A stretch of DNA of 64,000 nt from Symsagittifera roscoffensis (GCF_963678635.1 NC_087065.1:17683623-17747622); one strand, 5' to 3'. Shown: positions 1-12,363, numbered from the stretch's first letter. Made by a program: numbers and translations. Notes: generated by a model from the sequence alone, not told the origin.

Positions 1-2195
1 TCAATGTGGGCTTCTAGAATTGTCCTTATTTGATTGTATAAACTTACAATGGTAGCGTTGGAACCAGGAGTAAATTGCGCTAAGGTCTTTGAACCTAAAA
101 GATTTGTCATCATAAAATTGGTATTTTTCGGATATTTTAGTCGGGTTAATGGGAGATATCATAGGTAAAAGATATCGACACCATTGAAGCCTTTAGTACT
201 TCAAAGTTAGAGCAAAGTTATTTTCTTCAAATTGTTGTTCAAGTATGAGTTGACAATATATATTTATTTTCTATCTCTTCTTAACTGCTTTAAATACGTT
301 TTCACTAGTTAGATACTACGAGCAGAGTAAATCACGTATTCCAGGAGAATACTGTGATCAAGAAAAAAAATTCGTAACACTCACTTTGTAGTATTTTGAG
401 ATCGAATTTCGCTGACTGACCCTAAAGATTTTCTAAAGGCACCAATATATGCAAAGTTTCAAGAGGAAGCGTGCGCCAATCAAACAGCAAATTTTTTGAT
501 ATTGTTTCTCAAAAACAGCCTAAAATGTTTTTGATTTTTTTTCAAAATTTTGCCTACTGCAAAAAACTTGATCGGAAAAGGGTCGTATTGAACTGAGACA
601 GCTCACAAAATCAATTTTGTCCATCTAAAAATATGCCCAGAGTCGTATGGTTCAGAGCAGAAGTTTTTGCGTTCTTATGATGCGTGCAGATTTTTTGGAA
701 TTAGTTTGCAGCCAGTATTGCACAATTCTTACGCACAAAAATGAAGTTTTTGGCGCATTGTATGTCTTCGATATCCTTTATATTGAAAAGTCAGTCCCAT
801 TTTTGTGCAAAAAAAGGGTTTTTTAGGGTTTATTTCGGGCTGGGATCCTAATTAAAGATTCCAGTTTCAAAAAAGCGCTAGTTTATGGCATTTGAATAGA
901 ATCAGCAGACATAAAATAAGCCTAAAATCTGGGTTTTTTTCGTAAACATTTGATAACTGCTTGCAGTTAGCTTTTCTGAATTTTCGTTTTGTCTGGTCTC
1001 CTAATTTTCGTTTGGTCTGCATTAAACTTTTCGGCAGACCAAGTGAATTTTCGCCGAAAAACATCTAAATCTACAAGGACATTGAGAATGAGACTCAAAA
1101 TGTTGTTTTCCATTTTTTGACGACAAATTACAGTCAATGTGGGCTTCTAGAATGGTCCTTATTTGATTGTATAAACTTACAAGGGTAGTGTTGGAACCAG
1201 GAGTAAATTGCGCTAAGTTCTTTGAGCCTAAAAGATTTGTCATCATAAAATCGGTAGTTTTCGGATATTTTAGTCGGGTTAATGGGAGATATCATAGGTA
1301 AAAGATATCGACACCATTGAAACCTTTAGTACTTCAAAGTTAGAGCAAAGTTATTTTCTTCAAATTGTTGTTCTAGTATGAGTTGACAATATATATTTAT
1401 TTTCTATCTCTTCTTAACTGCTTTAAATACGTTTTCACTAGTTAGATACTACGAGAAGAGTATACTGTGATTCCAGGAGAATACTGTGATCAAGAAAAAA
1501 ATTTGTAACACTCACTTTGTAGTATTTTGAGATCGAATTTCGCTGACTGACCCTAAAGATTTTCTAAAGGCACCAATATATGCAAACTTTCAAGAGGAAG
1601 CGTGCGCCAATCAAACAGCAAATTTTTTGATATTATTTCTCAAAAACAGCCTTAAATGTTTTTGATTTTTTTCAAAGTTTTGCCTACTGCAAAAAACTTG
1701 ATCGGAAAAGGGTCGTATCGAACTGAGACAGCTCACAAAATCAATTTTGTCCATCTAAAAATATGCCCAGAGTCGTATGGTTCAGAACAGAAGTTTTTGC
1801 GTTCTTATGATGCGTGCAGATTTTTTGGAATTAGTTTGCAGCCATTGTATGTCTTCGATATCCTTTATATTGAAAAGTCAGTCCCATTTTTGTGCAAAAA
1901 AAGGAGTTTTTTAGGGTTTATTTCGGGCTGGGATCCTAATTAAAGATTCCAGTTTCAAAAAAGCGCTAGTTTATGGCATTTGAATAGAATCAGCAGACAT
2001 AAAATAAACCTGAAATCTGGGTTTTTTTCGTAAACATTTGATAATTGCTTGCAGTTAGCTTTTCTGAATTTTCGGTTTGTCTGGTCTCCTAATTTTCGTT
2101 TTGTCTGCATTAAACTTTTCGGCAGACCAAGTGAATTTTTGCCGAAAAACATCTAAATCTACTAGGACATTGAGAATGAGACTCAAAATGTTGTT
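1..2195. repeat. Tandem duplication, two ~1.1-kb units
   Basis: Unit 1 runs from the window start to 1133 and unit 2 from 1134 to about 2195, where similarity stops abruptly. The units are nearly identical apart from scattered substitutions and one indel of roughly 45 bases near 710-755 that is absent from unit 2. Each unit contains a decayed copy of the hAT-like MITE family seen at 14218-14790 (about 420-620 and 1550-1750, recognisable by the caccaatatatgcaaa block). Short open frames inside the units mirror each other and show no coding signature. Unit 1 may begin before the window. Confidence 0.9.
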
Positions 2196-3095
2196 ATTAC
2201 TGGCTGAAAAAGCGAAACTATTTACTAATGCTTAATCCAAATGCTTTTGTTTATACTTTTTGGTCAGACCAGACCCCTGCAGAGGGGGTGCAGCGTAGCG
2301 TTACTTTGGCGTGAAGCAAGTGGTTCTTCAATAATATTTGACATCTCATCTCATTTCCTTGAAGCCTTTTCAATAAAGATCCAGATTCTGTAACAAGTAT
2401 TTTCTCTAAATCATTACCTTTAAAATGACAAAAAATTTATCGTTTTTAAGTTGAGCTCAAGTCAGCAAAAGGTTTCGAAAGAAAAAATATGTCAAAACTA
2501 TTTAATTAAAAAAGAAACAAATTTATCTGGAGAAAACACCAACCCCATAGCATTTAAATTCCATCATTTCATTCGACAAATGGAACAAAAATATTTTCTG
2601 ATTTTTCATAATAATAGTTTTCTGTACAAAAAACTATGCTTTTAGTTTTTTTAGCGTTTTAGTTTACGCGCAGGTAGGTAAAAGTAATAAAGTTACTAGC
2701 AAAATAGCATATAGCAACGCCAAAATTAATTAGACGAAAATAAACGAAGCAAACATGTATACCAACCCAATCCAAACAGTAGAAAATTTTTTAAAAACTG
2801 ATCGAATGGTTACTATATCTGAATAGCACCATATCAAACAAAATTAAAGTACCGAGCAGTGTCGATCTTGTAAGAACTTACAAAAAAATAACTCCTGCAA
2901 AATCTTAAATTATCTTGCAAAATCTCAAGAGTTTTGAATCAAGATATTGCGAGAACTTAAGAAGAAAAGCATTCGCTAAAAAGCTAGACTCAGCATTCTC
3001 ATTCATTACCAATGTTGAGAGAAAGTACGTGAAATGGACTATCATGAGACAGGCTGGATAGCCTTCAAGGGATGCTTTACGAATCGGAGGCACCA
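2196..3095. other. AT-rich spacer, no feature seen
   Basis: No coding exon, RNA gene or recognisable repeat was found. Only short AT-rich frames without splice context are present. Confidence 0.6.
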
Positions 3096-3400
3096 CAGTT
3101 ATTATTGTTCCGACTTCCGTAACGAAGATAACAGAATATTTGTGCTCAAGATGTTTTTTTTTCTTCAGACGAGTTTCGACTTTTTAAATAGCCATTTTTG
3201 ACAGATTTTTTATCATTCAAAAGTTGTCAAAACTTTTTGCCTGCGATTGTTTTTTTATGAAATAACGGGGGTTTAAATAGTTCCATCTTAGCCAATTTGG
3301 GACAATTAACGCGCAATATATTTCGCAAAATTTATCACTTTGTAATTTATAAGGCATGTGGGATGATGATTTTCACAAAAAATCTCAAAATTTCATCGTT
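3096..3400 (+). repeat. Dispersed repeat, copy 1 (inverted relative to 19190-19575)
   Basis: About 300 bases that match the reverse complement of 19190-19575. Shared blocks include a segment reading gaatatttgtgctc, a block around ttcgactttttaa followed by agccatttttgac, and ccaatttgggacaattaa. The two copies are diverged, with several indels, so this is an old dispersed repeat. The pair lies outside both ends of the lectin gene. Confidence 0.8.
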
Positions 3401-3903
3401 TTTTAATTTATTTTATTACATTTAATTTTTTCATGGTATCACTGCCCTAATACCTTAAAAGCAGTCAAAACATTCAGGGCTTCGCCCTGATACGAGTAGT
3501 CTTGTATTTTTAAGGATCCTAAGATTTTTTTAAAGATCTAATGAGACATACATCCGTTGTGAACAATTACAAGACCAAACTTTTTTGAAAGGATCTTGCA
3601 AGTTAAGCACAGGAGTTCGACTATGGTTTCCTGCTGTTGGAAAACTTATTTTCAAACGCAATTTTTGGAAAGATTGCCTTTCTCCCAATTATGATTAATA
3701 GTTTTGATTTATCAACGCAACCTTCATATTTCAACTTCATCTTCACATTCGTACTAGCCTCTTTCCGTGGTTGAACAAGAGTTTGTGCTAGTGATTCAAT
3801 TTAGAGAACACTGGGAATACTAATTTTCATGCTTTGTTTTATATAGCACTGGAAAAAACTGAAATAATGCAAACATTGCACACCATTCTCCCTTCTAATA
3901 GCT

Positions 3904-4094
3904 TTAATCTGTAGGCATTTCACAAAGAGCCAGCATTTTCTCCCCCGGCCACTCGCAATCTCTTGTTACGAGTCCCTGTTCGCGTTTGCCTGCCACACAA
4001 CTTCTGTTCCACTGGGTGTTTGGGTTGTTATGATGCCACAAATTGCGAGGCATCTCCGACAAATAGCTCAAGCTTCCGAAATAGGGCTTTGAAA
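3904..4094 (-). CDS. C-type lectin gene, exon 3 (terminal, C-terminal half of the lectin domain)
   Basis: The frame ends in TAA at 3904-3906 and starts after a good acceptor (pyrimidine-rich, ending tttgacag, AG at 4096-4095). It encodes about 62 residues ending PGEKMLALCEMPTD. The pattern W-x4-PN, then SCV, TRDCEW and ALCE is the C-terminal signature of the C-type lectin-like domain: the cysteines of SCV and RDC would pair (C2-C3), and that of ALCE would pair with the DYC cysteine of exon 1. The exon is clearly GC-richer than its surroundings, as expected for coding DNA. It enters with two bases completing a codon, which fits the exon 2 donor proposed at 4707. Calcium or sugar binding cannot be judged, since no textbook EPN or QPD motif is evident; an NPN follows the tryptophan. 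The family assignment is firm; the exact acceptor is probable. Confidence 0.75.
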
Positions 4095-4269
4095 CTGTCA
4101 AAGGCAGACACGGATCTAATATTGTTGCAGGAGGGAGGGGGCAAGTTTTCAAAACAAAAAATGAAAATTCTGAGGAACTTTTTTTATAATAAGTGGTCCA
4201 AATTCAATTACTGAGGTACCCTAAAACACAAAAATAACCAAGCGGGCAAAAATTATAGCATTTTGAAAT

Positions 4270-4335
4270 AAGCTGGCCAAAAAAGCTTTTGATACCCCCA
4301 CTTTCCTCCCGCTTATGACTAAATCCGCTACTGGT
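4270..4335. repeat. Terminal scrap of a hAT-like MITE, in lectin intron 2
   Basis: The sequence ends actaaatccgctactg, the reverse complement of the terminus cagtagcgggatttag that starts the copy near 26067, allowing one mismatch. Only the end of the element remains. Confidence 0.45.
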
Positions 4336-4707
4336 CGTGGGACATTTTTCTTTTTTCATCGGTAGACAAGCAAAAAATATGATCTAAGATGATAATTTCA
4401 TAAGCTTGTTTAGGAAATGGGCTTTTATACATTTCTTTTTTTAAAGCTGAAATCAGATTCCTTGTATTCTGTTCAATCTGAATTTGTGATTTGAAGATAA
4501 TATTAAGCCATGACTGAATGAACAGGTGCATCATTTTCTTGCACCCAAAACAAAAAAAAATTACAAAAACTGAAAAGACCTCTGAAGTGAATATTAAGGA
4601 CATTGCGGGGAATTTTGTAAGGACAAACTCATTCTCAAGACAAAATCAAGGCATAATCAATATCTTATGATCCAATCTAGCAACAGCTTGCGATTTAAAA
4701 ATGATAC

Positions 4708-4901
4708 TTTGAAAACAAGTAGTAAGGAAAAAAGAGAGCCCTGTCATAGCTTTCGTGGCGATGTTGTCGTTGCGCACCACATGATACGCCATGTAGGCAT
4801 AGCCAACCCAGTACGAATTGATCTGGTCTAGTTTGGGGGCGTAATAAGCATCAAGTTTTTGCAACTCCTGTCTTGTTACTGGTTCTGCTAGTTTCCCCAA
4901 C
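4708..4901 (-). CDS. C-type lectin gene, exon 2 (middle of the lectin domain)
   Basis: The acceptor reads ttactcttctcag with AG at 4903-4902, so the exon starts at G 4901. Exon 1 ends in TG, and TG plus G restores a Trp codon, giving CKKW then LGKLAEPVTRQELQKLDAYY, which is the usual helix 2 region of a lectin domain (G-x-LA-x-P). The motif YWVGY matches the conserved WIG core of the fold. GC content is near 50 percent against about a third around it. The 3' end is less sure: the only usable canonical donor downstream is GTATCA at 4707, which leaves one spare base, compatible with exon 3, but the last dozen codons run through a pyrimidine-rich stretch that looks intronic, so a non-canonical donor or a small extra exon is possible. 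Confidence 0.7.
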
Positions 4902-5249
4902 CTGAGAAGAGTAAGTTATAGTCAAGTTATTATAGAAAATCGAGTAATTCAAAAGCTATCGGAAATCTGTCGATTATTGTTATTATCATGGAAAAACCAA
5001 AAATGAGGCTCTTTGCACCTTTTGCTTCTTTTTTGAAAAGTTGATGTTCATCGGGTTTGTTTGTGTGATATTATGAGGGCTTTAAGAGCAGTTGCGATAA
5101 AAATATTGAAATGTTTGGGACTCCTGTTAGGAAAACAAATTAAATTGGGAAAGGCAGCGAGGTATTGATGAGGAAAGTGTCCGCTAAGCCTCCTCAGTAG
5201 TTCAAAACCAGGCACAGGTCCATCCCTCAATCACATTCGATTAAGTTCA

Positions 5250-5665
5250 AATTAAAATGATGTAAGCCAGCAGTAGTGTGTCGATTGGGGGAAGCGGGGT
5301 TGCGATTTCCCCTCCCTCCATTCTGGTTGCCAAATCTTCCAAAGCCCCCCCCCTTTGGTGTAACTTTAGGAGATCCATTTTTGGCTGGCAAACATCATAA
5401 AAAAATATAAGGGCGCCAATATAACTAAACTTGCGGCGGGAGCGCGCGCCAAAAAAACGCAAAGGTTTGGTCAAATTTTCTTTTAGGAGAGCTCAAAACG
5501 TCATTCTTAGCCTGTTTTTTTTTAAATTTGCTTGCAGCGCAAAAAAAAACAGTGTCTAAATACCGTACTTTTAGTTTTTTCGAAGAGCTCGGAAAATCAA
5601 ATTGGTCGACCTAAAAAAAGGCCGACCATTTAAAAAAAAATCGCCCCTTCTGCGCACGCCACTGT
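5250..5665. repeat. hAT-like MITE copy, decayed, in lectin intron 1
   Basis: Shares with 14218-14790 and 26067-26430 the block gggcgccaatata, a run around gggagcgcgcgcc followed by aaaaaacgc, ttgcttgcagcgcaaa and the ttggtcgacctaaaaaa block. The ends are poorly preserved. Confidence 0.7.
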
Positions 5666-5669
5666 GAAC

Positions 5670-7900
5670 AGTGGTTGACAAAAATTGTGCATGAACACTG
5701 AATACGTTAACAACTCCGTCGTTAATTTGACACGTCAAGTTTTTTTTTCAAATTGTATAACTGTATAAAATTAGGTGAAATTCATAAGCTCATTAAATCA
5801 ACCTCTTAAGCAAATATAACCATGGAAGCGTGCGTGCACGCGAATAAGTTACACAGACAAGCCAGAGGCGGCTTTGAGGAGATGAGAGCAGGGAATGGAA
5901 CAGCGAAGACGCCACCTCCCCTCTCAAGTTTTTGACTCCTTGTCTCCTGATTCCTTGACATCCATTTTTGATCCAAACTTTTGACTTTATGCGCCTTCAG
6001 CACCAATATACTTTACTTTTGAGAAATATCGGGCCCACACGCAAGCTTTTAGGTCAAACCTTTAGAATACAACCACAAAAACTCATTTTTGGCGCTTTTG
6101 TAAGCAATTTACAGCGGCGCAGACGCAGACCAATGTGAATTTTTGACCTTTGCTTCCCATCCTTCTCCGAATATAACGTAAATTTTGCGCTATAACAATT
6201 GACTTTACAAAATTTGACAAAATAGTTTATATGAAAACAAATTGAGTATGAAATTGGACAATGATTCAAACCTATAAATTTTCATTATAGTTGTACATTC
6301 TGAAAAAAATTCAGAGGAAGTAAATTTTCAAACTTGAAACTATAGAGGAGCATCAATCTACTATTGAAATGGGCAATTTCTGGCAATATTATGATTGGGC
6401 AATGTTTTGATTGGTTTTCAAATGATGATGGAAGATGTTTGGTTTCAACTAACAACAGACCGCATGCCAATTTTCAATAAAAGCGGAGCTTGTGAAGTAA
6501 AATTTTATCGGAAAAAAAGCAGATTTGGGTAGGAAAGATGGTCTTTTTTTTCCATCGGCTCACAAATTGAAACTATCAAAATCTCAGACGCTTGTATGTA
6601 AAGAGGATTTTTTGTCCGGTTGCCCCTTCAATTTAAACTGAAATCACGTTCCCTGAAAAATATTCAATTTGAAATTTGGATTGACAAGTAACAAACAAAA
6701 CATGACGAAATGAACAGGCGCATCCTTATTTTGCATCCAGTTCAACGATAGATAACTTAACATTACAATTTCAGAAGTAAGGGGCTTGACAAAAGTGAGT
6801 TTTTAGCATCTTGCAGATGCTTCAGTTTATCTGCGAATTAAAAAAAGTATAAGAAGAGTCCATTCACACGTTTATCGTTTATGTAGAAATCAGTTCTCAT
6901 TTTAATGTGAAGGTGAAACTCACAATCAACACTACAGACTTGCATGGATAATGAACTTGCTCTAGAAGTCATGCCTTAAGCAGAAAAAATACCCAACGTT
7001 ATGAGTTCAAAAAGCTTCACGTCTTGTGCTGATGGTTGTACCACTTATGACTTACTTCCATTTTAAATCTTTGCTAAAACTCTTTTTTTTTTGCTAAAAA
7101 TTTTTCATTCAACTCTGACAGCTCTGAACAAGGCATGAACAAAATATTCAATCAGTTGTATCGATCGCGGGAGAAAGTTTTAATGAGCTATTTTTAGGAA
7201 TATCTTTTTTCATTGTAATTTTGCTAGCAAATATTAGGGATGGGACCATTAAAAGGTCAATCAAATAAGACAAACTGTACAATTTTGCACTGGAAATTAC
7301 ATAATGAATTTAACCACATATATCTCCCCTTGCATAAATGCGAAGTAACCAGTACAAAAATTGCTATGCCGGGCTTCAGAAAAAATCAAATAAATTAGTA
7401 TTGGAAGTTTAATTGAAACTGCAAAGCACGAAGAACGGAACTGATCAAAAAGTTTTTGGTTAAATCGGATTCTTCGAGTTGTGCAAGTTTTTGAGTGTTT
7501 CCTTGCAAAAATTGTTTGATGCAAAAACTGCTCTCAATTTGTGAGTTTAAAGCGGCTTTTTTTCCAGCCTCACCATTTATGTTTCAACGATAGGTTTTAC
7601 AAGATTGAACATGAAAAAAAGATATTTCAAAAGAGTTAAAAAAACAATTTGTCATTTACTCCGCTTGCAATTCTTCCTTAAAAATTGAATAAGTGATCAA
7701 TAATTTAACTTTTTATAATTTGCAGGTTAATTTGCGGGAGAAAAGAAAAAAACCCGTGTTTTTTGTTGGAAAGCTGGAAAAATATAACTAATGTGTTTAC
7801 TTTCCAGTTTCTAAACCACAATGTAAAATTACAGCAGAATCTTGTTTAAAATTTTTTATACAAGTGAAAATCTCGGCCGAATTTTTTTTAACATTCACCA
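5670..7900. other. Lectin intron 1, spacer with no feature seen
   Basis: AT-rich sequence inside the proposed first intron. No exon-like GC island with splice sites, and no clear repeat, was recognised. Confidence 0.5.
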
Positions 7901-7904
7901 AGGA

Positions 7905-8665
7905 AAAAGCACTGGATGGGTTCAGCTGACATCTTTTTCGTTTGTGAACAAGATACCGCCGCTGCAAGTTTATTCCGATGCAAGTTAGAATTTTTTTTGC
8001 CGAGCCGTCTCAGTATTTTTGAAAAGATCCGATAGTTGAATTTGAGGAAAAATTCTGTTAAAAAGATTTTGAAGAAAACAAAAACAATTTAGAACTTGCA
8101 AAAAACATATGACAAGTATTCTGACACAAAAGTTGTTATACTTATTTCTCTTACTTCTGAATTGTCTCACCTAAAATCAAGACCTCACACATAGACGTTT
8201 TTTTGTACATCATTAATATCAAATGAGTTTATTTCAAGGAATTGAAGAACTGCATCCTTTTTTTTGGGCCCTCGGTTTCAAATTGCCCTCTCAGCTCGTG
8301 CTTTTTGCTCAAGGTGATCAAAATTTTTACCAAAACCAACGGCAGAAAACTCACGCAGCATTAATCTCACAAGAAAATGGCTTGCTTCGAAATTGTTAGC
8401 GTCAGAAATTTTGAATGTTTTTGGACTGATTTCAAGTGATTATTCTCTGAAGCAAACGTGGCTTGGAGGATTTTCCCAATTTTTTTGCCATCTGAAATTG
8501 AGTTAATAACTCTCCTCGCAAATCACACCTACATACCAACGTAACTTGAAGCACTGGACAGGTTCAGCTGACATCTTTTTTTTGTGAACAAGGTACCGCC
8601 GCTGCAAGCCTATTCCAGTTCTCGATGTATATTAGAATTATTTTTGCCGAGCCGTCTCAGTAACC
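7905..8665. repeat. Direct repeat pair, about 115 bases each, 645 bases apart
   Basis: A segment at 7905-8025 recurs at 8550-8665 in the same orientation. Shared blocks are ggttcagctgacatcttttt, taccgccgctgcaag and tttgccgagccgtctcagta. This is either a partial tandem duplication or the two ends of an unrecognised inserted unit. Confidence 0.8.
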
Positions 8666-8879
8666 ACCAGTATAACTGCTCAACAGTCATGACGCAAAAA
8701 TTTAATTCTATTATAAGAACAATTTTTATAGGGAATGCACGCGTTGTCATGCATGCAAGCACAAAACCCCACAGTTTTTGGTCTTTTACGCGATTCAACC
8801 AAAACGAGACCTTTTCTCTCGTTTTGGTTTCAATTAAATTATTGTCATGTAACATTTTGAAAATGTTTTTGTCTATTTC

Positions 8880-9390
8880 TAATCTATCTTGTTAGTTCTA
8901 AGCTAATTTGTTTTTTAAGGTCTTATTCGAGCCTCACTGGTCACACCAGATGAGTTATGTTCTTTGGTCTAACTCATAGAGTAATTTCGGATAGGGTACA
9001 CCATCTGCTCGTCACGCTATCTTATTTTCGGCCGGATAGATTCGTGCAACTTCTTAGTCTAATACCGATCCTAATTTTACTCTTATATCTACTAGTCTCA
9101 GGGTGTTTAACTAGTCTCTGCTAGGCTCAATAGATCTAGAGTATACTGGCTTATTGCGACTGCCAAAAGGTCTCTTGGAGAGGTAACTAATTTCTAAGTT
9201 AAATTCAAATCTCTCTGGTGCGGAAATTACAAGTAATTTTAGCACTTACAAATAAGTGGGTTGTTAGTTAGATGGATCAAGATTGGTTAATATTAAATAT
9301 TTTATAGTGATAAAATATCTAATTTATAACCAAAAATAAAATATAGTTTAGATCTGGTTCCACTTTTCAAAAATTTTATTATCCATTGTG
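8880..9390 (-). repeat. Solo LTR, same family as the minus-strand Ty3/Gypsy element
   Basis: About 500 bases align with 53460-53960, the terminal repeat region of the minus-strand element, in the same orientation. Shared blocks include gctcgtcacgctatcttatt, ggatagattcgt followed by caacttcttagtcta, and a tail of ataaaa-rich sequence ending in ctggttcca. No internal retroelement sequence flanks it, so it reads as a solo LTR. Many substitutions and indels separate the two copies, pointing to an old insertion. Exact ends are not resolved. Confidence 0.75.
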
Positions 9391-9399
9391 GGGTCCTTT

Positions 9400-10250
9400 C
9401 GCAACACAATGCTCAATCGATTGGTATGACACCTAATTACATGAAAAAAAAATTTTATGGCAACGGAAACCACGTATCTGAGTTATCGGAGTCGTAGGAG
9501 AACTCGTAGTAAACTCTGTAACAGATCAGAACAGTCTAAAAAGGTCTTATCAAGGATGTTCCTCGAACTTTTGGAAGATCATTTAGTATCCGTCTAAATT
9601 TTTGTCTCAATTCTTGATGTCGAAAAGAACAATATCTGTGGATTATGTGGATTTTTAAAATGAAGGATTTTTTTCACCCAATCATCTTTGATGGTCTGAC
9701 AATAGCGATTATTCATGGGCATTGGTGTGTTTCTCAAATCATGTTTCAAGGATTTTAGCTAATCAAAAAGTTATGCTTAACACAGCACATAAAAATTCTT
9801 GAAGAAGACACCATGAAGAAGGTAGATAACCAATTAGAACCCAACTGAATGGAAGATGAACGGAAAAAGGAGAAATTTTTAAATTTCTTCCGTAGCAATC
9901 AAAAATTTAAATACATGAGAGCAGTCCGTTTCCTTTTTGAGATTTGAGTACATCTGCTGAAGCGCATTAACTTTTAAAGCGATCCTGATCACGCTAATAT
10001 ACTTTTAAGAAAACAATGATCTTGAACAAGTAGTTCTGTAATTTTCAATGGAATGTTACTTCAAACTGTTTTGTGGTGATTGTATGCTGGGAATTGATTC
10101 CCACCGTAGTCAAGTCTAGCAGTAACCCAGACAACTAAAGCTGCAAAGAGAGTTTTGTAGACAACCATTTTTGGCTAGACGCTATGTTAGAAAATTTCTT
10201 AGTAAATTCTCGTAGTTTAGCTTTATTTGCGGACATCGGGTTTGATGTTT
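9400..10250. other. Lectin intron 1, spacer
   Basis: No exon, RNA gene or recognisable element seen. Confidence 0.5.
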
Positions 10251-10279
10251 TTCCACCTATTACGTTGTTGTTTGGGAAA

Positions 10280-10850
10280 ACACGCCCTCTTCTAGCTCTA
10301 AGGAAACTTTTTCAAGAAACGATTTACTCTGTATAACCAGGAACAGCACAATTTCAATTTGGCTGCAAACTTTGCACGCTGGTTCGCGTTCTTCTTTTTC
10401 AGAACATTGAAACTCCATGCTTGTTTTCGCAAACTTACGAAAAACAAATACAGGTGTTTGCTTCTCAGTCAATGTCGACGAGTTGCTTTTCCAAAACAAA
10501 ACTTCTGTGGACGTCTGCAGGCATGGAGTTTGAACTTTTTTCCACTCAATTTTTTTTTGGAAGAAATTTTTTCCACGCCGTGTAACAAATCAGTAAATGT
10601 GATCTCACATTGATCTATGTTGCATTTTCTAGCTCTGGAGCAACTTCGACACGCTTGATTATGTACAAGCAGGAGTTGGTGTTTGGCTGCAAAAAGTGCT
10701 CATTGGGTTGCGATGTTTTTTTCCAAAAAATTTTGCGTTGTAAACTCCAGGCTGGCTTTTGCAAAATTTACGGCGAAGATATGGAGGTGTTTGTTTCACA
10801 GGCAACGTCGACGTGTTGATTTTTCGAAAGACATTTTTTGGGATTCCTTT
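10280..10850. repeat. Degenerate tandem duplication
   Basis: Two diverged units, about 10280-10520 and 10620-10850, share tctagctct, ttggctgcaaa, a block around aggtgtttg and caatgtcgacg or caacgtcgacg in the same order. The offset is roughly 330 bases. Open frames over it follow the repeat and have no recognisable product. Confidence 0.6.
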
Positions 10851-11029
10851 TCAATTGCCAAGAAGAGAGTCTTAATGGTTGGATGTTTTAGAAGCGATGG
10901 TAGGCAGGCGCTCATAGATTTCTGTTTTTTGCTCAAACATTCTTTGAAGAGTGGTAAAATAGCTTGATACGAATTTCGTTTAACGTTTGTATATTACTTT
11001 TTCATTTCTATTGTAGGTTTACAGAGAGC

Positions 11030-11700
11030 CTGGCTTAACAAAAGTAGACCTCCAAGCTCACAAGAACGAGTTAGTGACTTAAAAACACCAACAGTGTTTT
11101 GAAGGGCTGACGCAAACTTCATGATTCTTTCGGAGTTGTGCATTTTTAGCCGCAGAAAGTTACTGACCGTCAGCACGCGAGTTAACAACTGTCTTAATTT
11201 GATCGAAGTTGCATTTAAAAAACTCAAAAGCTTTTTTGTACTTTTCATCAGATAAGGCAAATTTGGATACAGCTAAATTTTTTCTACCTGTCATGAGTGT
11301 CGAAAGATACATAAGCTCAACGTCCTTACTTAGAGCGCCAGAATCTACCGTGCAGCAAAACGGTCCAAATCACTCATGCAATTGGAGGAGATCACCTTTG
11401 TTTTGTCTTGACGAACAATTTTAGCCCATTAACTTTAAACGCTATAACTTGCACTGGTTGGTCGTTGTTCAAAAGTGGAGCGTCGGATGTCTGAATCGGT
11501 GGAACAGGTAAAAGGAAAGAAGATGATTTGAGATAAGTTTCGCCATTGCCTTGATGGTGAAAAAAGTGGGGGGGGGGGAACAATTTCGGGTAGAGAACGG
11601 AATAAGATTGATTATTTGTGGTCACGATCGAAGGTATGTGGGCAGAGCTAGAAAGTCTGCGTATAGCCCAGCTAACAATTTTGTCTGAGACAGCCAAAGT
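11030..11700 (-). mobile_element. BEL/Pao retrotransposon gag fossil
   Basis: The minus-strand reading at about 11160-11350 contains ALSKDVELMYLSTLMTG, followed by AVSKFALSDEKYKKAFEF. This is the arrangement of the DUF1759 domain of BEL/Pao Gag (LSD-VEK-x-x-YL-x-SLL-x-G-x-A, then NY-x-x-A-x-x-x-L). Flanking minus-strand sequence up to about 11700 is unusually GC-rich and probably belongs to the same gag. The piece is broken, with a few breaks, and no terminal repeats or pol were found nearby. It sits inside the lectin's first intron. Confidence 0.55.
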
Positions 11701-12142
11701 GTGTTCTCAGCGTTATTTCCTATATGGGTTGGGAAGATTGGGAAGAGCATATGAATTTAACTTTTGGGCGATAGCTGAAGTTTCTATTAGTTGTTGCAGT
11801 TACCAGTAAAATATTAATCCATCTGGCGGACGGGATGTCACTGGTGAAATTTTTAGCAGCGGCAACAGTAACGGATGAAAGCAATATTACGGCAGCCTTG
11901 AATTCTTGATAGCTATTTTTTAAGTGGAAGCGGTAACACTGCCATGCTAGAAACTTGATGCGGCTGAAAATGATGCTATTCTAAAATAGTAGTGTGCACG
12001 GATGGTTCAAAAATTTGCGCCGAAATGTTTTTTTGATAGTTTTTTTTTACCCAAGTCTCTTTTCACGAGAACCAAGTCATTTCGTCAAGAAAACTTTGAA
12101 TTGTTTCCTGGACGTTCATTCTAATGTTAAAATTGTCACGCC

Positions 12143-12363
12143 GGCTCTTTTCCAGTTCCCCCCTTTCAAAATACCGAGTTGTATGTTTGTTTTACGTGTT
12201 ATTACGGCTAAATGCGGGATGTTACGCTGTTAAGTATGAAGAACAAATCTGTTCAGATGTGTCAATGTGTTCACCACGTCAAATTTCGTTGCATTATGAC
12301 AACGCTAAATAAGCTTTTCAAAATTGAATTTGAAAGGTGGGGGGGGGAAACTGGAAAAGAGCC
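12143..12363 (+). mobile_element. MITE family A (TIR GGCTCTTTTCCAG), copy 1, complete
   Basis: A 221-bp element with inverted termini GGCTCTTTTCCAG and CTGGAAAAGAGCC, flanked on both sides by the perfect 8-bp duplication gtcacgcc (12135-12142 and 12364-12371). An 8-bp target duplication is typical of hAT and P superfamily transposons. The element is non-coding. Confidence 0.9.

Noticed and set aside
867-2152. Mirrored short frames (about 65-95 residues) in both units of the first duplication
   Set aside because: They are copied along with the repeat, are AT-driven and overlap a decayed MITE; no coding signature.
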